Positions 47,058 through 57,779 of a DNA stretch of 64,000 nt are shown here, piece after piece. Both the position numbers and the translations under genes were made by a program. The notes beneath the pieces were generated by a model. That model was given only the letters and a program-made list of their open reading frames with translations. It did no database searches and was not told the origin of the DNA. Each line of letters opens with the position of its first letter. Position 1 is the first letter of the stretch. Location: NCBI RefSeq assembly GCF_963583255.1, contig NC_084817.1, positions 17,899,989 to 17,963,988 of the forward strand, given 5' to 3'. Source of the stretch: Pyrus communis. Taxonomy: Eukaryota > Streptophyta > Magnoliopsida > Rosales > Rosaceae.

Positions 47058-48640
47058 CCCAATGTGCTTGTTTTTTCTTTGAAGTCTGAAGGATATTTTC
47101 AACTCTTCTAAGATGGGCAGATGGAATAGGGATGTTCAAGCCTCGTTTGGCACACCAGATAGTACTAATAATATGGAGTATGATGTTTGGTGTCTGTTTG
47201 TATTAAATAGCTACTCCATATTCCATAGTACTAATAATATGGAATATGAAGTATGGAGTATGGTGTTTGGTGTCATTTGTTAAGACCCGCTTGGTTATAC
47301 CTTCCAAAACTGCGGTACAATTTAGTTGGGCGCTCTCTTATTCCTCTCTAGACACACTTTCGGTCCTCTCCAGCCATTCTCTCTACTCTCGCGCTCTTAC
47401 TCTCTCGTGTGAATCCCAGGTTAGTCTTCTCATGCCTTCTTCTTCTTCGTTTGAATCCCAGTTCATCTTCTCATTTGTCTTCTTTTTCCCAGGTTCCCCT
47501 CCCTTTGTTCTTCCCCTCCATCTGTTCTTCTTCTTCGAATTTTAGATTTGTTATTGGTGTTGAACTTTCATCCATATCATCCATTTTCGATTTGTTGTTG
47601 TTGTAGGTGAGTGGCTCAAATCTCGATCAGTGTTAATCCGTTGCAAATTCCTTCTCCTTGTTTACAAAAACCAACCACACGACTTCCATTTTTCCAATCA
47701 AAACTCTCCAAAATTCCAAGCTACTTCCAAGAAACCCAAAAATTCCCACAAATCCTAAAACCTAATTACTCTGTCGGCCACCATGAACCACCACTAGGCT
47801 CCATCCAACCACCCAGAACAAGACTCTTCTACCCCTGCATCTTTTTCTGGCTACTGCAAGATCTTACTCCCTCTTCTCTGCCGCTGCATCTTCGACCCCT
47901 ACAACCTTCCATTTGCGACCACCCCTAAGGACACATTTAAGCATTTTCTCTTTGCTTCTCGATGTGGTAGTTCTTTGTGCAACATGACTCTGTCCTACTT
48001 TCTTGACAGACTCCACTTCCCTAAGACTCCGTCCCATTTCCCGGCAGCGGTCTTGCCTCCTCTTTCTCCATCACAGACTCTCCGGCACTCCATTTTGAAT
48101 CTCAACCCCTCTTCGGCCAAGACCTCATCCCCCTCCTCCACCTCCTCCCAAGACTTCCACTTTTCCACCGACATTGCATATAGTCAGCTACTAGAATTTG
48201 GCCTTTTCAGAATTTGATGTATGGAATTTACTATTTTTCTTTGATATTTGAAAATTTGTGTGGTTTTCAATAGGTATAAATATGAGAAAAGTTCAACAAA
48301 CAAACAAAGATTTGTCAATTTTTTTCCTTCCTTTTTCTTATCCGGTTCAGTACCAAACATAGTATAAATAATACGGTTATTAGTCTAATACTGCATCAAT
48401 CGCCCGACTAATTTAGTCAATACTATCATGTGACTATTTATCCTATCCGACATAAATAGTCAGTATAGTTCGAGCTGCCAAACGAGGCCTCAAGGTGTTA
48501 AGGTGCGTCCCATTGCTCCTATTATTTAGGATTAATTTTTCGCCGATGACAACCTTTTATTTGCACAAGCAAGAGCATCAAGAGAGGAAAGCCTTATCTT
48601 GAAGAGAAATTTTTTGCTAAACGCATCTATAGATGTAAAC
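47058..48640 (+). pseudogene. LINE reverse transcriptase remnant split by a TIR element
   Basis: Plus-strand fragments resembling the part between the RLRQGDP and FADD motifs (LVFSLKSEGYFQLF, near 47065-47115) continue after the insertion as GVKVRPIAPII, then FADDNLLFAQA from 48539. FADD is the catalytic YxDD-equivalent box of LINE RT. Stops interrupt the frame. Removing 47139-48489 plus one copy of TCA rejoins the flanks. The 3' part passes into Copia sequence at about 48640. Confidence 0.6.
47139..48489 (+). mobile_element. TIR element carrying gene-like sequence (Pack-type candidate)
   Basis: Ends AGCCTCGTTTGGCA at the left and TGCCAAACGAGGCC at the right are inverted. TCA flanks both sides (47136-47138 and 48490-48492), a 3-bp duplication as in PIF/Harbinger-type elements. 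The interior has a CT-rich leader-like stretch (47330-47540), a splice-acceptor-like TTGTTGTTGTAG and then a 105-codon frame that opens GTG GCT CAA ATC TCG, Ser/Pro-rich like an organelle transit peptide. This looks like a captured host-gene 5' end whose ATG has become GTG. The source gene is unknown. Confidence 0.65.
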
Positions 48641-48649
48641 AATGGTTTC

Positions 48650-51119
48650 AAATATTCCTCTCTCTGTTTTGCTCTTATGGTATACAAGTTTGGGAACTCA
48701 CTTGCCCAGAGGCAAAACATAACAGCCAAAACCATGCAAATGAGAGTAACTAGGTGTGACTTGAAATAAAAGCTCATAAGGTGTTTTGCCCTTTAAAAGA
48801 AGTGTTGGTGTGATATTGATAAGGTAGGTTGTTGTGATAATAACATACCCTCAAAACTGTTTAGGAAGTTTGGCCTGAAAAATGAGTGTACGTGCAACTT
48901 TAAGCACATGACAATGCTTTCTTTGAGCCTCACCATTTTGTTGTGGTGCATTCATACAACTAGTTTAATGAACAATGCCCTTGGAAGAGTAAATAAAATT
49001 CGATTAAACTCAGGGCCATTATCGCTACACATAATTTTAACCTTGGATGAGAATTGAGTTTCAATCATGTTAGTAAATTTAATAAGAAGATCCCTAGTAT
49101 CTGATTTACTGCTCTTCAAATACACCCAAGTGGACATAGTAAAGTCATCAACAATAGTAATGTTCTCCGGAAAGAGATGTAACAGGATAACCACCCCAAA
49201 TATCAACATGTCGAAAGATGATTTACTAGAAATTTCACTTAAAGGAAATCGCAATCAGATATGTTTTGTCAAAGGACAAACCAGACACTTGTTTGCATCA
49301 CAAGGTTTATTATTGTTTGGAACTAAAAATAAAGATGGCATTTTGTTGGATGGATACCCAAGGCGTTGATGTAAAATGTAAAGAGATGGTAGGTGGACAG
49401 AGTTGCATGACACATTCTTTGTTTGATCCAGGTAGTACAGCCCCTCATTTTCAATTCCCATCCCAATCATCTTCCCCAAACGTAGGTCCTATATCACACA
49501 AAAATGATTGAGGAAAATGGTGATACAAAGGGAATGATATGTTAATTTTATTATGGAGATGAGGTTTAATTGGAAATATGGGACAAACAAAACATTATCA
49601 AGAACCAAATAGAAGGTAAATATGATTTGGCCAACATGTGTGACAGTGACCAAGGAACCATCTAAGAGTACCACTGTCTTATTCTTAATTGGTTTTCACT
49701 AAGTGAATAGATTAGGGTTACAAACCATGTGATCAATGGCACCACTGTCAAGGATCTAAGTTGCCTTCTTGCCATTAGTAGACAAATATAAAGCTTTACC
49801 TGAGAGTTCATTATGTGTTGAGGCATTACCAACATGTTTTGCCTTCGCAATTTTGCTGAGCATTTGCAGGATTTGTTGGCATTGCTCATGATTGAAGGGG
49901 AACGAACTAGAGATGTCATTTTTCTGCTTGTGAAGTAGAGACATGGTTTCCTCTAGGATTGCTTTTGTGTTGGTCGGACTCCATTGTATTGGGCTTATGA
50001 CAATACTCAATTGTGTGGCCCGTCCATCCATAATGATCACACTTCAAATATGATTGACAATTCTCCTTGCTATGACCAGGATGTAAGAATCTTGTATGGA
50101 CTCAACTAGTTATGATAAAGGAGAAGTAATATGTTGGTAATGGAAATCATTGGAGTTTGAATGCTCGTAAAACCAATATCCTATAATTAAGGAAATACAT
50201 CTAACATGCTTCTAAAGCCACTCAATACATGGTTGGGATTTGGTGCAATGGGTGAACAACCAACCCTCCATAATAGATAGAAGTTGGCTACCATTGCATC
50301 TTATAAATGAATTCCCTGCTCATAGAGAAAGAGTTCTACGTTCAGGGTCTATCGCCATTAGAATATAAAGGTCTCTAAGTGAGTAAAAGAGTTCTTTTAC
50401 AACCATCATAACTTCGACAGGTAAGTTTTCAACTCATATAGATTAACAGGTTATTTAGGATTCATGTTAAGTTAAATTTTAGCTCCAACAGGTTTGTCAC
50501 ACTTCTCACACTTGAAATTGTTGGCCCTCTTTTTGCCATCTTTAAATGCACCTTTTGCTGCAAATACGGCTGCTTCAGTTTGGGCCAACCCTTTTCTAGT
50601 GGAAAGATCATGCTGATGTTGATATTTGAGGACAAGAGAGTATGCCTTACTGACCTTAAATAATGGATCCAACATCAATATTTGTCTTAGCGTCATAGCG
50701 AATGACTTAGTTAATCCCTTAAACACAATCATGAATTTCATTCTCGATGTGAAAGAGTTGAACGCTATTAACCTGAAAGAAGCATTCATGCAACTCGTTC
50801 TAAACTACTTGCACTCCACAATAGAATATGCTAGCAACAATTTCTTTAGAGATCAAACTTAATAACCAAGTTTTGACTAGGTTGTCGCAACGATTCCATT
50901 GCTGCAACTCATCTTTTTCGCTGTTACTTGGTTGGTCTATGGACCCATCAACGAAGCCATACTTATTCTTGACTATGAGGGCCATACTTATCTTGTCCCA
51001 GTGAGAAGTCAAGATACCAGTACCAACCCAGGCTGATTTGAGTGATGAAGATACAGTGGGTGGTTGGGGTTATCAAATTTTAATGCCATGTCAAGTTGGC
51101 TTTGATGAGTTGTTGTCAT
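48650..51119 (-). pseudogene. Decayed Copia gag-pol (minus strand)
   Basis: In order on the minus strand: gag start (MTTTHQSQLDMALKF near 51117) and KNKYGFVDGSIDQPSNSEKD; UBN2-type gag with ILMLDP..KAYSLVL (50790-50500); zinc-knuckle residue FKCEKCDK; a GAG-pre-integrase motif HQRLGYPS..; integrase DDFTMSTWVYLK and SDNGPEF (49240-48990); then PQQNG-like and ITPT.LLKGKTPYELL in shifted frames to about 48650. RT and RNase H are missing. Multiple frameshifts and stops separate the pieces, so the element is dead. Confidence 0.85.
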
Positions 51120-51173
51120 CTCCCATGGTGACGGCTAGGGTTTTGATTTTCCTTTAGGTTACTAGGATCGATT

Positions 51174-51185
51174 GCTCTAGTACCA
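51174..51185 (-). other. Copia primer-binding site
   Basis: Minus strand TGGTACTAGAGC, close to the canonical plant Copia PBS TGGTATCAGAGC (complement of initiator Met-tRNA 3' end). It lies about 55 bp upstream of the gag start, as expected. Confidence 0.75.
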
Positions 51186-51187
51186 TC

Positions 51188-51487
51188 AAGAGAAATGTAT
51201 TTGGCAAAACTTGATTTCATTCATCCTCAAATGTACAACATATAGTAAATACAAATGCATGGATTAATCATAAAAACACATCATTTACCATTTTTGTGCA
51301 AGATGGGTCAAGCTACATTTGTAGGATAATCTTTAACTTGTGAAATCTATAATTTAATTGATCATCCAATTTCGGTCTCTAATTGATTTAGACAAAAAAT
51401 GTGTTGAACAATTATAATAACATAATTAATAATGTATTGAATAATTATAAGAACATAATTAATTAATTCATAATTGGTTTCCAGAAG
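51188..51487 (-). mobile_element. Presumed 5' LTR remnant of the Copia element
   Basis: AT-rich, non-coding sequence upstream (minus strand) of the PBS, where the 5' LTR should lie. No second LTR copy was found downstream for comparison, so the ends are unsupported. Confidence 0.3.
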
Positions 51488-51780
51488 ACTGCGAAACTTT
51501 TGAATGGAATACATAATCATGTAATACGTACATTTGTCTGTTTATCAATCATTGTTTTTCACTTAAAATATATAACAAATCTTCGTATCCTACATAAATA
51601 TACTGGCTCCTCTACCCTAATGATCTTTTTAATTAACAAGATAGACTGCGTTCCATCTGATATTACATGGAGGGGATTGAAAATGATATCAATTCCTTCA
51701 GTATGTTTTGACATCTGCTGTCACCAGTCAAGGAATCCAAGGTTTAGAAATGGCTATATTAAAGAACTAATGAAAGTTCC
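51488..51780 (+). pseudogene. Duplicated genomic fragment of the MnmE gene
   Basis: Plus-strand sequence matches the minus-strand MnmE gene from the end of exon 7 (AGAAGAC..GAA.CTT..GAAT..AATACA), through intron 7 (GTACATTT.TCTGTTTATCAATCA), into exon 8: YTGSSTLMIFLINKIDCVPSD, then SRNPRF. The NKID GTPase box is still readable. Because the intron is included, this is a DNA-level copy and not a retrocopy. Substitutions and small indels break the frame. It stops before exon 8 ends. It lies directly beside the Copia LTR, about 25-30 kb from the parent gene and in inverse orientation. Confidence 0.85.
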
Positions 51781-51989
51781 TTACAATTTTTTTCTTATCG
51801 CACAACATTTAGACAACCTTTTTTTATTAAATTCAAATTTCGTTCTGTTTATTGTTGAATGACATATTTACACTTTAAGAACGTGGTGTGCGGAATCACT
51901 TGTTGTCTATAGGGTATGTTTGGGTCTTAGCTCTTGGCTTTGCCATTGAAACAGAGCCATATCTTGGAATAATGATTATAAATTGGCAA

Positions 51990-53780
51990 GTGAGAGTACA
52001 AATTAGGACCTAGTGATTGAGCGGTTTACTTGCTTTGGCACGACCATTTGGGACATTTAGGTCGAACAATGATGCCACGACGCATCTCCTTACCCGAAGT
52101 AAGGATCTTGTGCCTACAAGCACACTTTGCCAAGCTTGCTCATTAGGGAAATTGATTTCTAAATCATCCCTCACAAAGATACGAAACGACCCTCTTTTCA
52201 CAGTGGATTCAAAGGAATATATGGTGACTAATTCAACCAAAATGTGGACCATATAAATACTTATGGTTTTGTTTAATGATTCGACAAACTAGTCACATGT
52301 TTATCCACACACATTGCTGCTAAACCTTCTAGCCAATTTTAAGGGTTCACCACCTTACTTATCCTTTAAGTCTGGGAATCTTTGTCGATTTCGATAAAGT
52401 ATTGCATGTCTTTTTCGGTTTATAATTGAACATCGAATTTTCATGTTCACCCAAAATAGCCTTGCAGAGTGATCATAAAGCGCAATTTAAATGATTGTTC
52501 GGACCTTGGTGAACGTACCAAGTTTTTGGTTTCTACCTAGGACTATGCAATCTTGTACGCATTTATGTTGGTCTGCCTTGAGGTCTATTACCACCCAACC
52601 TATTCAACATTATAGTTGGTTACTGGGTCCGAACCTGACACTTCGTATTTACGTGTTTTGGGTGTGCATTCCATGTGCCAAGTTGCGCCGCTGCAACGTA
52701 CCAATATTGGTCCTAAAAAAAGGGATGTGAATCTTTTTCGATTACGATTCTCCTTCACACTAGCTCTCTTAGAGCCCTTGCATGCGATCTTTTTATCGCT
52801 CATTTGCGGATTGTCACTTCAATAAGACAGTTTTCCCGCCATTAAGGGGAGATAAGAATGTCAACGTTCTTGTAGAACGATGCGAATTTGCATGGAAGTT
52901 TCCCACTATGTCTTATCTCGATCCTCGTACCGCACAAGTATGATAAGCAAGTGCGATGTATTATAGCTTTCAGAATGTTGCTCTAGACGTATTCCTCTAA
53001 TCTAGCTAAAGTGACAAGACCATATACTAGCTGCAAACATGCCTGCAAAGATAGATGTACTTAATGAACGTCGAGTCAACATCCCTGAAGGATGTGCCAT
53101 CCCTGTTGGACAGTTTGGACTCTTTTGTTGAACAGTCTGGTACACCGGTAAATAGCCAATCAATCTGTCTTGACCTGAAGCACAACAAATCACTCGGTTT
53201 ATAGGATTCACTTCCCTAGAAGAGGAAGATCACAGCATAACAATGAATCTATACTCGATCGCTGTCTCAAATCATTTCCATCTCATGAGATTAATCCGGA
53301 TTACTCTCGAGACTTAAAGTTATTAGTCCAATATACTAGTTTGGATAAGTTAATAGAAATGAAATGAGAATATCATTGATGATGTTTTCACTTATATGGT
53401 AACTACTGACATAAATGAAAAGCGACGATATCGAACCGTGTTCCGTTGATTAGTGAATACGTAGAACTGATTGGACAACCGAAATTACAATCCAGGTTAA
53501 ATTCCTTACCAAAGTGTGTTTGGACCTATCGTTCCTACATTGCCCAAGGTAACCCTGTTGTGTTACTAGTGAGAAAGGAAGTGTAATGAGATGAATCAAA
53601 TAGTGCAATATGATGCACACCTTACAGCGCAAAGTTTCTCTCAAACGCCCTGCGATTGATAGCAACATTACGAATATGGTTAGTGTTACTCCATGGGGAT
53701 ACTTAGATGCGATATGATGCACGTCTTACAGCGCAAAGTTTCTCTCAAACGCCCTGTGATTGATAGCAACATTACGAATA
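51990..53780 (+). pseudogene. Decayed Copia pol remnant (plus strand)
   Basis: Readable landmarks in shifting frames: STLCQACSLGKLISKSS (pre-integrase CxxC), then an integrase stretch at 52200-52480 resembling the QGDICGPI.PPCGPF.YF family, HILAANMPAKIDV near 53030, VFGPIVPTLPKV near 53520 (start of RT), and YDA.LTAQSFSQTP near 53620. Stops are frequent. The last piece is repeated: CTTACAGCGCAAAGTTTCTCTCAAACGCCCTG occurs at 53630 and 53726. It ends where duplication copy B begins. Confidence 0.75.
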
Positions 53781-53790
53781 AGTTTCTCTC

Positions 53791-54491
53791 AAATGCCCCG
53801 CTTCCCCATCTCTGGTCGTTGGCTTTTTCCATCTAAATTCAATTCCCTGCATTTGTTTCTCTTGTTAAAGAAAGGGGGCGGGGGCCCACGAAAAATGAAC
53901 ATGGATGTGTACTGGGCCAGGTTCGAGATGTCGCATATTAAACGTGGACTTTGCCAGTAGTTGACGATGAACAGTCAGGATTTGGATTAATCATGATTAA
54001 GCGACTAAACTAGTGCATGAAATAGCTGCTTATGTCTCGAAGGTTGATGGTAACTATAAATGAGATTGTATAAGTTCTGAAGTTTTTTTTTTCAATATTC
54101 TTACAAAAGATGTAAACTTATCACTATATTCACACAATATTAGAAAGAAGAATAATTGTATTTAACATTTGAGATTAATTTATTTTGTGTTAGAATAGGT
54201 CGCTGAAGGTTGTGTAACTCATGTTCGATATCAAGTTAATGGGGTTCCCATATATATATATATATATATATCTTGTTGTGGAATAGTTGTCATTCGAAGA
54301 GTTTGCAGTTGCATGTATAATTATATTGATTACAATGAGAGTGTGATGCTACATACTGAAAATTGTGTTATTTATGATCGTTGTCAAGTTAATGGTGTGA
54401 CTCATAGTCTTTACTTATAAATTTGGTGGCGGAGCAACTGTCGTTGGAAGAGCTTGCGTGTATGATTTCTGATGTACTATATCGATCTATA
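53791..54491. repeat. Dispersed direct duplication, copy B
   Basis: Same-orientation counterpart of 39706-40552, starting AAATGCCCCGCTTCCCCA. It lacks the 56-bp segment and the long microsatellite of copy A. It abuts Copia sequence on its left and AT-rich unique sequence on its right. Confidence 0.9.
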
Positions 54492-55471
54492 ATGAAAGGA
54501 TTTTTTCCTTTTTGTTCTGAATTTTCTAATGATCACTCAATACATTAGAAAATTTCATTATTTTTTTTTAATTTTTTAATTTTTTTAATTTGTCATTCTT
54601 TATACTTCATGAAGAAACTTGCTCAATAAGATACTACCAAAACATATGAATTATTATTAAATACAAAACAATAGAATATAGTAAATACGTAAAAGAAATA
54701 TGGTAACAACAATCATTTAATATGAATATTTCCTCTCCATAAATGTATATAGGTGTAGAACCTTACTATACCTATTATAGCATATAGGTGTGGTGGCATA
54801 TCACTTGTTGAAGCCCTTGGGTTAATTTGCATTTTTAGGTTATAAAAATGGATTGGTCCTTTTGGATTTGAGTTTTGTTAGGTTATGAGAACTACTATGT
54901 TCCTTCCTTAGTTGCCTTAGTTGAATTCCAAGTCTTTCTACTACCAAATAGTTGGTCTTTGCAATGACATATTATCTACATGTAGTGCCAAATCTATTGT
55001 TGACTCTATATATAAAGAATGACCAAAAGAATTCATTACTTTTATGGTAATATATTCATGAAATTGTGATAGGTGCTTTTAACTTGGGAAAAGGTAAGCA
55101 CATACACATACTATTTTCCTCCTCTTAAATAATTGTTTATTTTTTTTTTATCATAAACTGAATAAATTAAACTGAAGCAACAAATAAGGTTAAACATATA
55201 TCTCAGTGAGTACAAAGGAGGCAAAAAGAGTGCAATTAAAATTTTCTATTATGTTCTACCGTTGAAGTAAACTTTGTACTATAATTAATATTTCTCTCAT
55301 TGATTCATATTCACTTTATTAAAAGAATTTTGGAATTTAAATATCAAGAATGATTGTAGTTGAATTAATTAAATAAACAAAAAGAAAAAGAAAAAGGGAC
55401 AACTGCCTATCCAACGAAGCCACGCAGCTGTTTCTAGGACTAACCCAGCAAGGAAAAAACTAAGCCATGAT
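54492..55471. other. AT-rich upstream region of the small gene
   Basis: No gene recognised. It holds the presumed promoter of the coiled-coil gene at 55558 in its last few hundred bases. Confidence 0.4.
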
Positions 55472-55478
55472 TATAAAT
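55472..55478 (+). promoter_or_regulatory. TATA box of the small coiled-coil gene
   Basis: TATAAAT within GATTATAAATAGCC, 80 bp before the ATG at 55558. Transcription would start near 55505 (CCATCAAAG). Confidence 0.65.
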
Positions 55479-55557
55479 AGCCATTCATGCGTATGGCCTT
55501 AGACCATCAAAGAGAACTTCCTAATTGCATAATTGCATCGCAAGTAGCCAAAACAAA

Positions 55558-55833
55558 ATGTCTGGGGGTAAAAAGGGAATAAACATGAGACTTTCGGAGG
55601 GTGAAGTGCTAGCGATAGCAAGGAGGAGGGAAGCTAAAGAAGACCAGAAGAAAAAGGAAGCACTGGAGAATGCTAGGAAGAAAAGAGAAGAAAAGGAGAG
55701 GAAAGATAAGGAGAAGAAACGGAGGGATAAGAAGCGTGCACAGGATGAGTTGAACAGGAAAATTGAAGAGAAGAAAAAACTAGAAACAGACATAGAAAGG
55801 TTGACGCGCAAGATCGCAGATATGACCAACTAA
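55558..55833 (+). CDS. Small charged coiled-coil protein, 91 aa, unknown family
   Basis: A single-exon frame MSGGKKGINMRLSEGEVLAI... to a TAA at 55831. It is extremely rich in Lys, Glu, Arg and Asp from residue 21 on, with heptad-compatible spacing (Leu/Ile at about 66, 69, 76, 80, 82, 86) predicting a long helix or coiled coil. There is no signal peptide, membrane span or Cys. Context supports a real gene: a TATA box at 55472, a suitable ATG context (CAAAATGTC), and AATAAA at 55945. Composition is higher in G than the flanks. I recognise no homologue; it could be a lineage-specific gene or a fragment of a larger charged protein. An upstream in-frame TTG is not a likely start. Confidence 0.7.
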   Translation: MSGGKKGINMRLSEGEVLAIARRREAKEDQKKKEALENARKKREEKERKDKEKKRRDKKRAQDELNRKIEEKKKLETDIERLTRKIADMTN

Positions 55834-55944
55834 TCGATCATCAACTCTCTGGCAGTTTTTTTACTCTATTTTGCTTTTTGCTTTGGTGTTTTTTTTGCCC
55901 TTTTTGTTATTAGCTGATGGTCGTCTTTCTTGTCTATGAATTGA

Positions 55945-55950
55945 AATAAA
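55945..55950 (+). terminator. Poly(A) signal of the small gene
   Basis: AATAAA, 112 nt after the stop codon, followed within about 25 nt by a TATAATAAA-rich stretch suitable for cleavage. Confidence 0.55.
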
Positions 55951-56807
55951 GCAGCATATTTGATATAATAAACTTAGTTTCCCTCCTCTGATTTGAGCTT
56001 TTTGCATATTTTACATGTTTGATGTTTCCCCTTCCTATGGTGTTATATGTACTTTTACATATTTTGCATCAATTAAGTTTCTTCTTGTGCACCAGAAAAC
56101 AAAAAATATAAATAAAACATAAAGCACAACAGCATCACCTTCAGTAAGCCTTGATGTGGAGTTGGAAGAAATATTAGTTTGTGACTTAACACTGCCACAG
56201 GATATTATTATTTTACAAATATAAATTTATGTGGGCAATCTTGATTTGTCTTACAATTGTCCAAAAAATAATAAAACTTATATCCTCTCAATTTAATTGA
56301 AGCCTATCTACCCTTAGTGAGCGTCAACATCTCAATAGAGACATAAACTTTATAACAATATAAAAACTAAAAAAAAAATAAATAAATAAAAATCCATGTT
56401 TGCTCCCATCTCAATAGAACATACAGACTTCACACGTCTAGTACCACACTTATATATCACTTGATATCGAATGGCCACCTATACGAATTAACACCCTCTT
56501 ATCTCATAATTTCCCCCTTTTTAGAGCAGTTTGAGATTGATGTGCTTTTAAAAAATTATTTTTGATGTGTTTAAGAATAATTAGCTATAAAATAAAGCAC
56601 AAGAGCATTTGATAAATTGTAAGTTTAAAGTGTTGTGAGTATAAAAAAAACATTTGGTAAATTTTAATGTAAAGGTAATACAATTGTATATAATGACAAA
56701 AATGGACATAGTAGTAGGGGTGGTGGGGGCGAGAGCAATAGTAAGGGCAGTGGTGATGGTGGTGGCAGCGACGATGGCGTTGGTGGTGATGGTAGCATCA
56801 ATGGTGG
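55951..56807. other. Intergenic DNA, GGT-rich at its end
   Basis: AT-rich to 56690, then abruptly GGTGGT-rich from 56710, giving low-complexity Val/Gly frames. No gene is recognised. Confidence 0.4.
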
Positions 56808-57347
56808 GGGTGCCAATAGTAGGGTGTGGTGGTTGGGGTGCAAAGGTAATAATGGTGCTAGCTAGGAGCGATAGTAGCGGTGGTGAAGACAGTTGTGGTT
56901 GTGGTGGCAGTTGCTGTTATGGTGGTGGTGGTGGGGCGGTGTTTGCTTTGTCAATCATAGACTTAAAGTCCTGGAAGCATAAATGATGTCAGTCGTGTCT
57001 TGCTTCAAGCAAAAAGACATCTCTTTGAAGCGCTCTTACAGAGTGAACCATAAAGATCGTGGATCCTCTTCAACTAGGTACATGATATGCAAGGCGTCAC
57101 TCATATGCCTTCGTATGAAGATCATGGCGGTTTCGTTGTTAGCTTCGCCAATTAGGTTATCTATCTCAGTTTCAATGGTAGCCCTAAGACTTTTTGCAAT
57201 GAGGTGGAGCTTCACATCTTGGACCCACTTCAGGTAGTTTCTTCTAGAGACTTCCACAACGTTAAAGTGGAGTTTGTTCAAATTCAACATATTGCTATCA
57301 CAAAAAGGGTACAAGATTGTGATTAGTGCAATGGAGAAAAAAATCAT
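56808..57347 (-). pseudogene. Retrotransposon gag fragment, copy 1
   Basis: The minus frame reads LNLNKLHFNVVEVSRRNYLKWVQDVK, then AMIFIRRHMSDAL, YLVEEDPRSLW, typical of the N-terminal gag of a plant Copia-like element (FNALEVSGRNYLxW family). It then passes into a Gly-codon-rich (plus-strand GGTGGT) region. Positions 56808-57178 recur at 59388-59755. No pol follows. Confidence 0.7.
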
Positions 57348-57779
57348 CCATACAAAAGGAGTAGAACTTTATGGTTCTATTAGACATGTTTTGGTTTAAA
57401 TTTTCTTGAAAAACTTAGGTTTCATGGTTATAGGGTTATATCTTGTTGGCTGTGATAGACAACCTTCTTTTCTTCCTTCTAGTTAGCTGCTTGTTGCAAC
57501 TAACTATCTGGTCTTCTTCCTTTTCTCTTCTCTCATACATACCCTGTCACTTGTACATTTGAATTTATGAAATACATTGAAACTTAAAGCTAGAAAATCA
57601 ACAATTTTGTTCCACACATGTAAGAATAATGAAACATAGAAAGACGATTTCAACCTGTTTACTGAAACCCCCCAACGGTTCAACTCTATATTGACTTTGT
57701 TGAGCATGGCATGATTCAAATATGCATCTTTCTCATATTGTGTATTTAACCCATTTCACAATCTCCAAACATGTATTCG
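57348..57779. other. No recognised gene
   Basis: AT-rich sequence between the gag fragment and the FYVE fragment, with short frames only. Confidence 0.4.

Noticed and set aside
39706..54491. Copies A and B as the two LTRs of one 14-kb retrotransposon
   Set aside because: No TG...CA ends, PBS or polypurine tract adjoin them, and the sequence between is a mixture of unrelated elements in both orientations.
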